A DNA stretch of 57,730 nucleotides from a bacterium (GTDB lineage Bacteria > Patescibacteriota > Gracilibacteria > UBA1369 > PNNO01). The notes under the pieces were generated by a model, which saw only the letters and a list, made by a program, of their open reading frames with translations, made no database searches and was not told where the DNA came from. The stretch lies in assembly GCA_021158225.1 (NCBI GenBank), contig JAGGUZ010000003.1:1-57730 (forward strand), read 5' to 3'. Positions 11,092 through 20,114 of this stretch are shown here, piece by piece (the stretch's first letter is position 1; every line of letters starts with the position of its first letter). A program made the translations under genes and the position numbers.

Positions 11092-12285
11092 ATGGCTGAA
11101 CAAGAAAAATTTGATCGTTCAAAGCCCCACGTTAATGTTGGAACCATCGGACATGTTGACCATGGTAAAACCACATTAACAGCTGCAATTACAGCTGTTG
11201 CCGCCGCAAAGTGGCCGGAGAGCAACAACGCGGTTGCTTTTGATCAGATCGATAATGCTCCCGAAGAAAAAGAAAGAGGAATTACAATTGCAACATCTCA
11301 TCAGGAGTATTCAACAGATAAAAGACACTATGCTCACGTTGACTGTCCGGGACATGCCGATTATGTAAAAAACATGATTACTGGTGCCGCTCAAATGGAT
11401 GGAGCAATTTTAGTTGTATCTGCAGCAGACGGACCTATGCCACAAACTCGCGAACATATTCTTCTTGCTCATCAGGTAAACGTCCCTTATATCATTGTAT
11501 TCTTGAATAAAATGGATCAAGCCGATCCTGAAGTTGCTGAACTTGCAGAAATGGAAGTACGTGAACTTCTTACAAAATATGAATATCCTGGAGATGAAAT
11601 TCCTATAATTAAAGGGTCTGCGCTTAAAGCTCTTGAAAACCCAACGGGTCCTGATGCAGAACCTATTGTTGAGCTTCTAAAGACTCTTGATGAATATATT
11701 CCTGAACCAAAGCGTGAAATCGACAAACCTTTCTTAATGCCGGTTGAAGATGTTTTCTCTATTAAAGGTCGTGGAACTGTCGCTACAGGAAGAATAGAGA
11801 CAGGAGTTGTGAATGTTAACGATGAAGTTGAAATAGTTGGTGTTAAAGACACAAGAAAAGTGGTAGTTACAGGTGTTGAAATGTTTAAGAAACTTCTTGA
11901 TGAAGGTCGTGCAGGTGATAATGTTGGTCTTCTTTTAAGAGGTATTGAGAGAAATGAAATTGAAAGAGGACAAGTACTTGCAAAACCGGGAACAATTAAA
12001 CCACACACTAAATTTGATGCTGAAGTTTATATCTTAACTAAAGAAGAAGGTGGAAGACATACTCCGTTCTTTAAAGGGTATAAACCTCAATTCTATATTA
12101 GAACTACAGATGTAACCGGTTCAATTGAGCTACCTGCAGATGTAGAAATGGTAATGCCTGGCGACAATGTAAAGATGAAAGTTGAACTTGGAACACCAAT
12201 TGCTATGGACGAAGGACAAAGATTCGCTATCCGTGAAGGAGGACGAACCGTTGGAGCCGGCGTTGTAGCTAAGATTATTGAATAG
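11092..12285 (+). CDS. tuf: Elongation factor Tu
   Basis: EF-Tu delivers aminoacyl-tRNA to the ribosome. The 397-residue protein has GHVDHGKTT (G1), the switch I segment [22 protein letters not shown] (G3) and NKMD (G4), then the two beta-barrel domains with GTVATGRIE and a C-terminus ending [13 protein letters not shown]. Length is normal. Transcription should end at the strong hairpin 12 bases after the stop, so tuf is not the first gene of the S10 operon here. Confidence 0.98.
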   Translation: MAEQEKFDRSKPHVNVGTIGHVDHGKTTLTAAITAVAAAKWPESNNAVAFDQIDNAPEEKERGITIATSHQEYSTDKRHYAHVDCPGHADYVKNMITGAAQMDGAILVVSAADGPMPQTREHILLAHQVNVPYIIVFLNKMDQADPEVAELAEMEVRELLTKYEYPGDEIPIIKGSALKALENPTGPDAEPIVELLKTLDEYIPEPKREIDKPFLMPVEDVFSIKGRGTVATGRIETGVVNVNDEVEIVGVKDTRKVVVTGVEMFKKLLDEGRAGDNVGLLLRGIERNEIERGQVLAKPGTIKPHTKFDAEVYILTKEEGGRHTPFFKGYKPQFYIRTTDVTGSIELPADVEMVMPGDNVKMKVELGTPIAMDEGQRFAIREGGRTVGAGVVAKIIE

Positions 12286-12296
12286 TTGTCCTAGTC

Positions 12297-12324
12297 GCCC
12301 CCACCTTACGGTGGGGGCTTTTTT
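12297..12324 (+). terminator. Intrinsic terminator after tuf
   Basis: A perfect 9-bp stem (GCCCCCACC with GGTGGGGGC) with a TTAC loop is followed by six T residues. Confidence 0.95.
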
Positions 12325-12390
12325 AGTTACCTGGTAACCCATCTTTAATAGCTTATTTAAAGCAACTACATTAACTTACCGAGTAAGCAC

Positions 12391-12418
12391 TTGACTTCGT
12401 CCGATTTTTCCTTACAAT
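12391..12418 (+). promoter_or_regulatory. Strong promoter of rpsJ
   Basis: TTGACT at 12391 and TACAAT at 12413 are separated by 16 bases. A leader of about 215 bases follows before the rpsJ ATG. Confidence 0.78.
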
Positions 12419-12424
12419 GGCATA

Positions 12425-12639
12425 GCAACAAATAGCTGTTTCTTGTTTTTAAGAAACACTTCGCCAAGAAACGAAAAGACGAACGCAAGTTAGGCTCCGT
12501 GTGAGCAAAATCTTATCGCAAGCCAACGTGAGCAAAGAACTCCTTCAGGCGGAAAAACCCGGATACACTTTTATTATCGTTAAAAAACCAATAAAACCGG
12601 GAAGTTGCAATCTCGGTATTTTAACTAACAAACTTCAAA
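12425..12639 (+). promoter_or_regulatory. Long rpsJ leader, candidate autoregulatory RNA
   Basis: This untranslated stretch repeats the block GACGAACGCAAGT (12478-12490) and, about 50 bases on, GAACTCCTT; both are also found in the rpsL leader. The region has several repeated GTGAGCAAA words and can form small hairpins. S10 operon leaders in other bacteria bind L4, so an RNA control site is plausible, but no known fold is recognised. The ORF track entry that runs through here lacks protein-like features. Confidence 0.45.
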
Positions 12640-12963
12640 ATGGCTGCAAAGCAAAAAATTCGAATCAAACTTCGCGCTTATGATCATAAGATTATTGACG
12701 ACAGCGCAAAACTTATTATTGACACCGCTATTAGAACAGGAGCAATTATAAACGGTCCTATTCCCCTCCCCACAAAAACGGAAAAATATACCGTGAATAA
12801 ATCTACATTCGTTCACAAAACTTCGCGCGAGCAATTTGAAATAAGAACACACAAAAGACTTATTGATATTTCTGAGAGCACACCAAAGACAATCGAGTCC
12901 TTATCTAACCTAAGCCTGCCTGCAGGTGTGGATATCGAAATTAAAATGCTTGTGAATTCTTAA
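12640..12963 (+). CDS. rpsJ: 30S ribosomal protein S10
   Basis: S10 belongs to the 30S head and also serves in antitermination (NusE). The 107-residue protein has the family core [22 protein letters not shown], and the hairpin motif [15 protein letters not shown], and ends GVDIEIK as expected. The next ribosomal gene, rplC, is 1.6 kb away behind a minus-strand gene and an unknown plus-strand gene, so rpsJ is probably transcribed alone. Confidence 0.97.
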   Translation: MAAKQKIRIKLRAYDHKIIDDSAKLIIDTAIRTGAIINGPIPLPTKTEKYTVNKSTFVHKTSREQFEIRTHKRLIDISESTPKTIESLSNLSLPAGVDIEIKMLVNS

Positions 12964-12976
12964 CCGAGTGCAAGAC

Positions 12977-13636
12977 TTAATTTTCATCAAACACCTTTTC
13001 TTTTTCACCAAGAATCGGTTCCGGATGGCTTACATATACCTGCCAGATTGCAAGAAGCGTGGCGGGTATTTCACGTAGATCATAATAAAACTGTCCTTTG
13101 TACTTTTGTCTACTTGCCGAGACACCAATGGAATCCAGCCCTAAAGCATTACAAGTATAAAGAGCTCTATATAAGTGATATTCCTGAGTAACTAAAATCG
13201 CTTCGTCAATTTGAAAAATCTCTTTTGCACGATAGCACGTATCGTATGTTCTTCTTCCCGCATAATCCAAAACAATATCCTCCTCCGGAACAGAAAGAAG
13301 CTCAGCATATCGTTGCATAACTTTTGGCTCGTTATAATGAGTCACTCTGTTATCTCCGGACAAAATAATTTTCTTAACTTTCCCTTTATTATAAAGATCT
13401 ATCGCCGTAACAAGGCGATCACGAAGAATATCACTCGGAAGCCTGGTAGTTGAATTCACAGAAGCTCCAAAGACAATTGCCACAGACTTTGACGGCACAT
13501 CTTTTATGTCATCATAATTATAAATAAGCCCCTTGACGGAATTATGAACAATTAAAAGCACACCAGAACATATTCCCACAAACAACAAGAATGTAGAAAG
13601 TAAAATCGTTATATTTTTTTTGGTAAATATTTTCAT
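12977..13636 (-). CDS. SanA/YdcF-like membrane protein (DUF218)
   Basis: The 219-residue protein has one N-terminal transmembrane segment (about residues 10-30) and a DUF218 domain outside. The family signature is visible as VAIVFGASV, then LRDRLVTAIDLYNKGKVKKIILSGD, and YDTCYRAKEIF. SanA homologues are linked to envelope integrity; DUF218 proteins are thought to bind nucleotides or envelope sugar intermediates. The gene is convergent with rpsJ (13 bases apart) and interrupts the usual S10 operon. Confidence 0.85.
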   Translation of the reverse strand: MKIFTKKNITILLSTFLLFVGICSGVLLIVHNSVKGLIYNYDDIKDVPSKSVAIVFGASVNSTTRLPSDILRDRLVTAIDLYNKGKVKKIILSGDNRVTHYNEPKVMQRYAELLSVPEEDIVLDYAGRRTYDTCYRAKEIFQIDEAILVTQEYHLYRALYTCNALGLDSIGVSASRQKYKGQFYYDLREIPATLLAIWQVYVSHPEPILGEKEKVFDEN

Positions 13637-13654
13637 TTAAATACACTTTAAATG

Positions 13655-13683
13655 TTGTTGAATAACCTTATTTCTGGTACAAT
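13655..13683 (+). promoter_or_regulatory. Probable promoter of the 13713 gene
   Basis: TTGTTG at 13655 and TACAAT at 13678 have a 17-base spacer and lie 30 bases before the ATG. Confidence 0.55.
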
Positions 13684-13712
13684 ATACTAATAGATTTTTA
13701 ACAAAAACAAAA

Positions 13713-14384
13713 ATGAAAAATTTATTTAACATTTCTTTTAAAGAAAATCGGTTGGTATTTATGTGCCCTCCAAGAAGAACTCCGGAGGGAAGAAGCACAG
13801 CTGAGACACTACCAACAAACGAAATCAAAAGGTACGACAGAGCAGTTAATAAAGAAGTGCAAAGAAATCTATACACTTCAAAAAGCGAATTTCAACGCAG
13901 GATGAATGAAGCTATAGTGCGAGCAACATCAAAACTGGTAGACGAAAATCCTGGAGCAAAAACATTAAAACAATTCGACAAAGACAAATATAATAGAACT
14001 AAGTTGTTTTTAGCCAAAAAATTAAAAGGTAAATTCCGAATACAAGATTTACCAAGTTTAAGAATAAGTGCCGCTTTAAATGTTGGGAAACTGGCAAGAA
14101 AAGAAGCAAAAGTTAATCTTTCTTTAGATACGGATTTATCAACAACCTTTTTAAAACCGGGAGCATCGAAAAGAGAGCAGACAAGGGCAATGATTTCCCC
14201 AAGTCTTAACCTTATATCAAAATTAAGTAAACAAGGCGTACCACCGCAACAATTAAAAAAAATCGTATCACAAAGACGGCAAATAGCCAAAAATGCAAGA
14301 ACCAAAGCCGTTCTGGATGCAAACTTCGGAAGAATAATAACTCTAGCACAAAAATATATGACAGATGCATTAAACAATGCATAA
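13713..14384 (+). CDS. Unknown basic protein
   Basis: The 223-residue protein is not recognised. It is rich in Lys and Arg throughout, predicted mostly helical, and has no signal peptide or membrane segment. A PPRRTPEG segment lies near residue 19, and later stretches such as KLARKEAKVNLS and QLKKIVSQRRQIAKNARTKA suggest a nucleic-acid-binding surface, which is inference from composition only. It has its own promoter and lies between rpsJ and rplC; a ribosome-associated role is possible but only location supports it. The start could also be the second ATG near residue 17. Confidence 0.7.
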   Translation: MKNLFNISFKENRLVFMCPPRRTPEGRSTAETLPTNEIKRYDRAVNKEVQRNLYTSKSEFQRRMNEAIVRATSKLVDENPGAKTLKQFDKDKYNRTKLFLAKKLKGKFRIQDLPSLRISAALNVGKLARKEAKVNLSLDTDLSTTFLKPGASKREQTRAMISPSLNLISKLSKQGVPPQQLKKIVSQRRQIAKNARTKAVLDANFGRIITLAQKYMTDALNNA

Positions 14385-14404
14385 ATTAAAGCGTTAATTT
14401 CCGC

Positions 14405-14433
14405 TTGACTTATAAAAGCACGTTGCTTATACT
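14405..14433 (+). promoter_or_regulatory. Strong promoter of the rplC-led ribosomal operon
   Basis: TTGACT at 14405 and TATACT at 14428 are separated by exactly 17 bases. A leader of about 100 bases follows. No terminator is visible from here to map, so this promoter probably drives some 20 genes. Confidence 0.82.
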
Positions 14434-14538
14434 CTGCTGGCAATGTGTTTTTTACGTTACAAAAAAGGTTCAAGGGCTCCTTGTAAGCAAGGATTTAAGA
14501 AGTAAGATCTTTGAGACCATATTAACCTCTTGTAAAAC

Positions 14539-15123
14539 ATGCTAGGAATATTAGGAAAAAAAATAGGTATGACTCGCGTCATTCAAGACGATGGTCGTGT
14601 GATCCCAATCACCGTTGTACAGTGTGAACCGAATGAGATAACTCAAGTGAAAACAATGGAGAAGGATGGATATCCGGCGGTAGTCCTCGGTTTTTCTGCA
14701 TTAAAGAAACCGAAAAAGACTAAGAAATTTCGATTTCAAAGAGAAGTAAGACTAGACGATGGGCAGGAACTTAAAAAAGGAGATAGCGTTTCATTAAAAG
14801 ACTTTAATGAAATAAAAGAGGTATTTGTAACCGGAACTTCAAAAGGTAAAGGATTTCAGGGAGTTATAAAAAGACATAACTTCTCAAGAGGACCGGAAAG
14901 TCACGGATCACATCATCATAGAGAACCGGGTTCTGTAGGGTCATGCGCAAAACCCGGGCGAGTAGCCAAGGGTAAAAAATTACCGGGACATATGGGATCA
15001 GCCAAAGTAACAATTAAAGGTGTTAAGGTTGCATACCTTGATGCTAAAAATAATGTAATAGGACTTAAAGGGGCACTTCCAGGTCCAAACAAAGGGTTAA
15101 TCTTTATTAAAGCAAACGCATGA
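14539..15123 (+). CDS. rplC: 50S ribosomal protein L3
   Basis: L3 is an early-assembly protein near the peptidyl-transferase centre. The 194-residue product starts MLGILGKKIGMTRV and contains the family loop KGKGFQGVIKRHNFSRGPESHGSHHHREPGS in pieces, including the Gln that is methylated in some bacteria. Its TGA stop overlaps the rplD ATG by 4 bases, so the pair is translationally coupled. This stop also shows that TGA is not recoded. Confidence 0.97.
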   Translation: MLGILGKKIGMTRVIQDDGRVIPITVVQCEPNEITQVKTMEKDGYPAVVLGFSALKKPKKTKKFRFQREVRLDDGQELKKGDSVSLKDFNEIKEVFVTGTSKGKGFQGVIKRHNFSRGPESHGSHHHREPGSVGSCAKPGRVAKGKKLPGHMGSAKVTIKGVKVAYLDAKNNVIGLKGALPGPNKGLIFIKANA

Positions 15124-15755
15124 AAGTAGATTTATACACACAAACAGGCGAGAAGAAAGGGCAAGTTGAATTGAAAAAAGAATTTTTTGAAGTTTCTTAC
15201 AATGAAGACCTTATCCATCAGGCTCTTATAAGACAACATGCAAACGGTCGAATCGCAATAGCTCACACAAAAACCAAAGCCGAAGTAAGAGGCGGAGGGA
15301 AAAAACCATTTAGACAAAAAGGTACGGGTGGTGCTCGTCAAGGTTCTAAACGTAATCCGCACTTCAAAGGCGGAGGCGTTGTGTTCGGTCCAAGAAACGA
15401 TAGAAATTTTGCAGTCGACATGCCCAAGAAACAACGAAGAAAAGCTTTGTTCTCAGCTCTATCGGCTAAAGCCAGTAACGGACAAATCATAGCATTGGAG
15501 AATTATGAAGGAGAAATCAAAACAAAGTTATTTGCAAAGCTTATTGAGAAATTACCAATCGAAAGAAATGTTCTCGTTGTTATCCCGGAAAAGAATGGAG
15601 TAATTCAAAAATCAACCGAGAACCTAGCAAATGCAAAAACCATTATAGTTAATTATTTAAATATAGCCGACTTACAGAAATATAGAAAAGTTTTATTTCT
15701 AAAAGACGCCCTTACAAAGATGGAAAAAGTCTTCAGATCGGCAATTAAAGCTTAA
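15120..15755 (+). CDS. rplD: 50S ribosomal protein L4
   Basis: L4 lines the exit tunnel and in many bacteria represses the S10 operon. The 211-residue protein has the tunnel-loop signature KTKAEVRGGGKKPFRQKGTG near residues 50-70, followed by ARQGSKRNPHFKGGGVVFGP. The C-terminal Rossmann-like half ends LTKMEKVF. The ATG overlaps the rplC stop. Confidence 0.97.
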   Translation: MKVDLYTQTGEKKGQVELKKEFFEVSYNEDLIHQALIRQHANGRIAIAHTKTKAEVRGGGKKPFRQKGTGGARQGSKRNPHFKGGGVVFGPRNDRNFAVDMPKKQRRKALFSALSAKASNGQIIALENYEGEIKTKLFAKLIEKLPIERNVLVVIPEKNGVIQKSTENLANAKTIIVNYLNIADLQKYRKVLFLKDALTKMEKVFRSAIKA

Positions 15756-15761
15756 TTTACA

Positions 15762-16073
15762 ATGAAAGATTTTCACACAATAATAGGTCCAATTACAACT
15801 GAAAAAAGCACAATGCTTTCCGATAAAGGCAAATATGTGTTTAAAATTAGAAAAGACTCAACCAAAATAGATGTTAAAAATGCTATAAAAACTATTTACG
15901 GGGTTGATACAAAGAAAGTTACAATAACTTATATAAGACCAAAATCCAGACTTGCAAAAGGAAAACATATGTACGAAAAAAGGAAACTTGCAAAAAAAGC
16001 GACTGTTACAATTAAGGATGGTAAAAATATAGATATCACCAAAATTAAAAACTCTAAGAAATCTAAGAAGTAA
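15762..16073 (+). CDS. rplW: 50S ribosomal protein L23
   Basis: L23 sits at the tunnel exit and docks trigger factor and SRP. The 103-residue protein starts with IIGPITTEKS, the family hallmark, and has VKNAIKTIYGVDTKKV. A lysine-rich tail of about ten residues follows the core. It lies 6 bases after rplD and 2 bases before rplB. Confidence 0.96.
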   Translation: MKDFHTIIGPITTEKSTMLSDKGKYVFKIRKDSTKIDVKNAIKTIYGVDTKKVTITYIRPKSRLAKGKHMYEKRKLAKKATVTIKDGKNIDITKIKNSKKSKK

Positions 16074-16075
16074 TA

Positions 16076-16912
16076 ATGGCTATAAAAAATTACAAACCGA
16101 CAACACCAGGTAGAAGAGGGATGAGTGGATACTCATTTGACGAGATCACGAAGTCTAAACCTGAGAAGAAACTTACCGTTCGTCTAAACAAGCGTTCAGG
16201 GCGAAACAATCAAGGTAGGATTACAATTCGTCATAGAGGCGGAGGTCATAAAAGACTTTACAGACTCGTTGATTTTAAAAGATCGGACAAGAGTAATATA
16301 GAAGGAATTGTAACCGCTGTTGAGTACGATCCTTACAGAACAGCTTACATTATGCTCATAAATTATAAAGATGGAGAAAAAAGATATCATCTTGCTCCAC
16401 AAGATATTAAAGTGGGGGATAAAATAATACTTGCAGATAAGGTTAAATTAAAACCCGGAAACAGAATGTTGCTTAAAAATTTTCCTGTAGGTTTTATGGT
16501 TTACAACATTGAAATAACAAAGGGAAAAGGTGGACAAATGATTAGATCTGCAGGATCTGCGGCAAAAGTTGTTTCACAAGAAGACGATTCTTACACGCAA
16601 ATTCAACTCCCTTCGGGAGAAGTAAGACTTGTAAGCAAAGACTGTTATGCAAGTTTTGGAGAAGTGAGCAACAGTGACCACTCTAATATAACGATAGGAA
16701 AAGCCGGAAGGACAAGAAATATGGGAAGAAGACCGCAAGTAAGAGGAAAAGTTATGAATCCAAACGATCATCCACATGGAGGAGGAGAAGGAAATCAGCC
16801 TATTGGGCTTAAACATCCGAAAACCCCATGGGGAATGCCCGCCCTCGGATACAAAACTCGTCGTAGAAAATACAGCGACAGATTAATCGTTAAGTCACGT
16901 CATCGAAAGTAG
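16076..16912 (+). CDS. rplB: 50S ribosomal protein L2
   Basis: L2 is needed for peptidyl transfer and subunit joining. The 278-residue protein shows YKPTTPGRRGMS at the N-terminus, GRNNQGRITIRHRGGGHKR, and the C-terminal loop NPNDHPHGGGEGNQPIG whose His is the conserved residue near the active site. Length is normal. Confidence 0.97.
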   Translation: MAIKNYKPTTPGRRGMSGYSFDEITKSKPEKKLTVRLNKRSGRNNQGRITIRHRGGGHKRLYRLVDFKRSDKSNIEGIVTAVEYDPYRTAYIMLINYKDGEKRYHLAPQDIKVGDKIILADKVKLKPGNRMLLKNFPVGFMVYNIEITKGKGGQMIRSAGSAAKVVSQEDDSYTQIQLPSGEVRLVSKDCYASFGEVSNSDHSNITIGKAGRTRNMGRRPQVRGKVMNPNDHPHGGGEGNQPIGLKHPKTPWGMPALGYKTRRRKYSDRLIVKSRHRK

Positions 16913-16955
16913 ACTATCGATTGCTAATTACTAATTGCTAATAACTAATTAAATC

Positions 16956-17234
16956 ATGGGAAGAAGTAGTAAAAAAGGACCATACGTAGATCAAGATCTT
17001 GCTAAGAAAGTCGCAAGAATGGATAATAGTGGCCAGAAAAAAATTATTAAGACATGGTCTAGAGGATCAACTATCTCCCCGGACTTCGTAGGACACACAT
17101 TCGGAGTTCATAATGGAAAACAACATATTCCTGTATTTGTAACCGAGAATATGGTTGGACACAAATTCGGAGAATTCTCTCCAACAAGGAAGTTTAAAGG
17201 ACATGGAGGAAAGCTTGCAAAAGCACAAAAGTAA
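16956..17234 (+). CDS. rpsS: 30S ribosomal protein S19
   Basis: S19 is in the 30S head next to S13. The 92-residue protein begins [12 protein letters not shown] and has the core [23 protein letters not shown]. The 43-base spacer upstream is built from TAATTA-like words (CTAATTACTAATTGC) and has no Shine-Dalgarno motif. Confidence 0.97.
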   Translation: MGRSSKKGPYVDQDLAKKVARMDNSGQKKIIKTWSRGSTISPDFVGHTFGVHNGKQHIPVFVTENMVGHKFGEFSPTRKFKGHGGKLAKAQK

Positions 17235-17254
17235 ATATTAACCATTAAAAACCC

Positions 17255-17632
17255 GTGAAAGCAATAGCACGAAATGTACGAATATCACCAAAGAAGGTAA
17301 ATTTAGTTGCCGGACTTGTTAGAAGAAAAAATGTTAAAGAGGCACTAAACATATTAAAATTCACACCTAAGAAAGGAGCAAAAATACTTTATAAGGTCTT
17401 GCATAGTGCCGTTGCAAATGCAGAAAACAACTTCAAGCAAAAACCCGATTTATTGGTAATAAAAGAAATAATAGTCACCGAAGGACCTACTTTCAAAAGA
17501 AGTGTTCCCGTATCAAGAGGACGTGTACACCCTATCTTAAAAAGGAATTCGCATATTACTGTTACAGTAGGGCTTGAAGATACCAAGGAAGAAAAAGATA
17601 CCAAAGAGAAAAACCCCACCGATAAAAAATAA
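17255..17632 (+). CDS. rplV: 50S ribosomal protein L22
   Basis: L22 lines the exit tunnel and holds the macrolide-region beta hairpin. The 125-residue protein starts at GTG with KAIARNVRISPKKVNLVAGL and has the hairpin segment around residues 80-95 (TFKRSVPVSRGRVHPI), then an acidic and lysine-rich tail of about 18 residues beyond the usual end. Confidence 0.95.
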   Translation: MKAIARNVRISPKKVNLVAGLVRRKNVKEALNILKFTPKKGAKILYKVLHSAVANAENNFKQKPDLLVIKEIIVTEGPTFKRSVPVSRGRVHPILKRNSHITVTVGLEDTKEEKDTKEKNPTDKK

Positions 17633-17652
17633 CATTATAAATTCACTTAGTT

Positions 17653-18405
17653 ATGGGACAAAAAGTCAATCCAATCAGTCTGAGAATAGGAATTAATCGC
17701 TTATGGGATTCAAAATGGTATGCCAATAAAAAAAAGTATGGAAAAACTCTTCATCAAGATTTTGCAATTGAAAATGCGATTAGAGAAAAGCTAAAAGATG
17801 CAAGTGTATCAAAAATCGAGATTTTACGAACATCAAATGCTGTAACTATTAATGTACACAGCGCAAAACCGGGGCTTATTATAGGACGTGGAGGAGAAAC
17901 TATCGAAAAACTTCGTGAGTTTTTGGATAAAAAATTCGGAGGTAAATTCAGCGTTAATATCATGGAAATCAAACAACCGAATATGGATGCACACCTTGTT
18001 GGAGAATCTATTGTTAAACAAATCGAAAGAAGAATTTCTTACAGACGTGTGGCTAAAATGGCTATTGATAGATCATTGGAAGCCGGTGCGCTTGGAGTAA
18101 AAGTAAAAGTTGCCGGAAGACTTAATGGAGTAGAGATTGCCCGTAACGAATTCTTCAGTAAAGGGAAGATTCCTCTACATACGTTTAGAGCCGATATCGA
18201 TTATGCATATCTCCCGGCCAATACAACTTATGGAATAATTGGAGTAAAAGTTTGGATCTACAAAGGAGATGTATTTAAAAAAGATATAGAAGTTCAAATG
18301 ACAGGTAGCCCATTACCGGAGGAAGAAAAAAAAGCTCCCGCAAAAAAGGTTGAGAATAAACCGAAAGCCAAGAAACCAGTAAAAAAAACTACTAAGAAAA
18401 AATAA
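17653..18405 (+). CDS. rpsC: 30S ribosomal protein S3
   Basis: S3 forms part of the mRNA entry pore. The 250-residue product starts [13 protein letters not shown] and carries the KH domain with [12 protein letters not shown] near residues 76-87, then the C-terminal domain with [22 protein letters not shown] Lys/Pro/Ala tail of about 30 residues extends it past the usual core. Confidence 0.97.
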   Translation: MGQKVNPISLRIGINRLWDSKWYANKKKYGKTLHQDFAIENAIREKLKDASVSKIEILRTSNAVTINVHSAKPGLIIGRGGETIEKLREFLDKKFGGKFSVNIMEIKQPNMDAHLVGESIVKQIERRISYRRVAKMAIDRSLEAGALGVKVKVAGRLNGVEIARNEFFSKGKIPLHTFRADIDYAYLPANTTYGIIGVKVWIYKGDVFKKDIEVQMTGSPLPEEEKKAPAKKVENKPKAKKPVKKTTKKK

Positions 18406-18407
18406 TT

Positions 18408-18827
18408 ATGCTCGCACCAAAAAAGCAAAAATTCAGAAAAATGTTTCGTGGACGAAGTGCCTTAAAAGGTAAAGCGTACAGAGGAAGCACCATGAGTTTC
18501 GGTGAATTCGGGCTTAAAGCTCTTAGTGCCGGAGAAATTACAGCAAGACAGATTGAAGCGGCAAGACGATCAATCACTCACTATTGTAAGCGTGGAGGTA
18601 AAATATGGATTCGTGTATTCCCACATAAACCGCTTACGGAAAAAGGTGCAGAAACTCCGATGGGTTCAGGGAAAGGTGCTGTAGATAGATTCGTAGATAC
18701 GGTTAAACCGGGCAAGATCATATTCGAAATGGATGGAGTAACGGAAGAAGTGGCCAGAGAAGCATTAAGAAGAGCGGCGCATAAATTACCAATGAAGTGT
18801 AAGTTTGTAAGCAAAATATCAGTTTAA
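18408..18827 (+). CDS. rplP: 50S ribosomal protein L16
   Basis: L16 contacts tRNA and completes the peptidyl-transferase centre. The 139-residue protein starts [16 protein letters not shown] and has [44 protein letters not shown] and GKGAVDRFV. Length is normal; it begins 2 bases after rpsC. Confidence 0.97.
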   Translation: MLAPKKQKFRKMFRGRSALKGKAYRGSTMSFGEFGLKALSAGEITARQIEAARRSITHYCKRGGKIWIRVFPHKPLTEKGAETPMGSGKGAVDRFVDTVKPGKIIFEMDGVTEEVAREALRRAAHKLPMKCKFVSKISV

Positions 18828-18846
18828 TTTAAATTAAGAAACAATT

Positions 18847-19071
18847 ATGTTAAAACTCGACGAATTAAAAAAAATGAGAATCCAAGACCTTGATGAAGAA
18901 TTCGACAAAACTACAAAAGAGTTGTTTAAACTTAAATTTGAAGTAAATACCGGATCTGAAAAAGGAAGTCACCAAATCGGAAACTTAAAAAAATACAGAG
19001 CACAAATTCTAACCGTTAAAAACCAATTGGTAGCGGAAAAGGAAAGTAAGTTTGATGCTCAAGCAAAATAA
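18847..19071 (+). CDS. rpmC: 50S ribosomal protein L29
   Basis: L29 is a small helical hairpin at the tunnel exit. The 74-residue protein has the two-helix pattern with TKELFKLKFEVNTGS in the first helix and IGNLKKYRAQILTVKNQ in the second, as expected between L16 and S17. Confidence 0.93.
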   Translation: MLKLDELKKMRIQDLDEEFDKTTKELFKLKFEVNTGSEKGSHQIGNLKKYRAQILTVKNQLVAEKESKFDAQAK

Positions 19072-19098
19072 TATCACTCCCCTAACCTATTACAAAAA

Positions 19099-19347
19099 AT
19101 GAGGACAATAACAGGAACAATAACGAGTAAAAAAATGGATAAGACTTTAGTTGTAACTGCACATCGTTATAAAAATCATCCTAAATATAAAAAACGATAT
19201 CGCGTATCAAAAAAATATTTCGTTGATAATCCGGAGAACAAATACGAAATGGGAGATAAAATCACAATTTACGAAACAACTCCGATTAGTAAATTAAAAA
19301 AATGGACTACAGCTAAACCTAGCAGAGCTGAAAAAGTGAGAGAGTAG
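19099..19347 (+). CDS. rpsQ: 30S ribosomal protein S17
   Basis: S17 is an OB-fold 16S-rRNA-binding protein. The 82-residue product has GTITSKKMDKTLVVTAHRY, then KRYRVSKKYFVDNPENKYEMGDKI and ETTPISKLKKW, all family hallmarks. Confidence 0.96.
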   Translation: MRTITGTITSKKMDKTLVVTAHRYKNHPKYKKRYRVSKKYFVDNPENKYEMGDKITIYETTPISKLKKWTTAKPSRAEKVRE

Positions 19348-19374
19348 TAAAACACTTACTTATAATTAATTATC

Positions 19375-19743
19375 ATGATTCAACCAGAAACACGTTTACA
19401 AGTAGCAGATAATACGGGAGCTAAACTAGTAGAATGCATTAAAGTCCTTGGAGGCTCTAAAAGACGATATGCATCAATAGGAGATCTTATCGTTGTAGCG
19501 GTCAAAGAAGCTGCTCCAAAAGGACTTGTAAAAAAGAAAGCGGTAGAAAGAGCCGTTGTAGTAAGAGTAAAAAAAGAAATCGGACGAAAAGACGGATCAT
19601 ATATCAGATTTGATGAAAATGCCGTTGTAATTATTAATAAAGATTTACAACCAAAAGGAACTCGTGTGTTTGGTCCTGTAGCAAGAGAACTAAGAGACAA
19701 AGGGTTCCAAAAAATAATTTCTCTTGCACCGGAAGTAATTTAA
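19375..19743 (+). CDS. rplN: 50S ribosomal protein L14
   Basis: L14 forms an intersubunit bridge. The 122-residue protein starts [17 protein letters not shown] and has [19 protein letters not shown] and [29 protein letters not shown], matching the family along its length. Confidence 0.97.
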   Translation: MIQPETRLQVADNTGAKLVECIKVLGGSKRRYASIGDLIVVAVKEAAPKGLVKKKAVERAVVVRVKKEIGRKDGSYIRFDENAVVIINKDLQPKGTRVFGPVARELRDKGFQKIISLAPEVI

Positions 19744-19768
19744 ATCTCAATTTTAAACTAATTAGACA

Positions 19769-20095
19769 ATGAAAGTTAAAACAAGCGATAAGGTACTGGT
19801 CATAACTGGAAAAGATCGCAATAAAACCGGGAAAATAACCAGAGTAATAAACAAGTTGAACAAAGTTGTTGTTGAAAAGGTGAATATGAGAACAAAACAT
19901 ATTAAAAAAACTCAAACTGCTCCCGGAAGTAAAATTCAATTTGAAGCAGCTATAAATGCCTCTAATGTGCAAGTAATATGTCCAAACTGTCAAAAAGCAA
20001 CCAGAGTCGGTTATAAGAAACTTGAATCGGGGAAAAAGCAAAGAATGTGTAAGAAATGTGGAGAATCTTTAGATAAGATATCAACTATAAAATAA
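19769..20095 (+). CDS. rplX: 50S ribosomal protein L24
   Basis: L24 starts 50S assembly. The 108-residue protein has the KOW motif (DKVLVITGKDRNKTGKI) at the N-terminus and a C-terminal zinc ribbon made of CPNC and CKKC pairs, as in many bacterial L24 proteins. Confidence 0.95.
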   Translation: MKVKTSDKVLVITGKDRNKTGKITRVINKLNKVVVEKVNMRTKHIKKTQTAPGSKIQFEAAINASNVQVICPNCQKATRVGYKKLESGKKQRMCKKCGESLDKISTIK

Positions 20096-20114
20096 TTATT
20101 AACTTTATATAAAA

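Noticed and set aside
11517-12008. 163-codon minus-strand ORF opposite tuf
   Set aside because: It is a shadow of a highly conserved gene and is rich in Ser, Thr and Pro, as usual for antisense frames.
12501-12683. 60-codon ORF in the rpsJ leader as a possible leader peptide
   Set aside because: It runs into rpsJ in another frame, has an unremarkable GTG start and no protein-like composition; the region reads better as an RNA leader.
13892-14473. 193-codon minus-strand ORF opposite the unknown basic protein
   Set aside because: The plus-strand frame has a good promoter and a coherent basic, helical product; the minus frame is Phe/Leu/Cys-rich like an antisense shadow and covers the rplC promoter.
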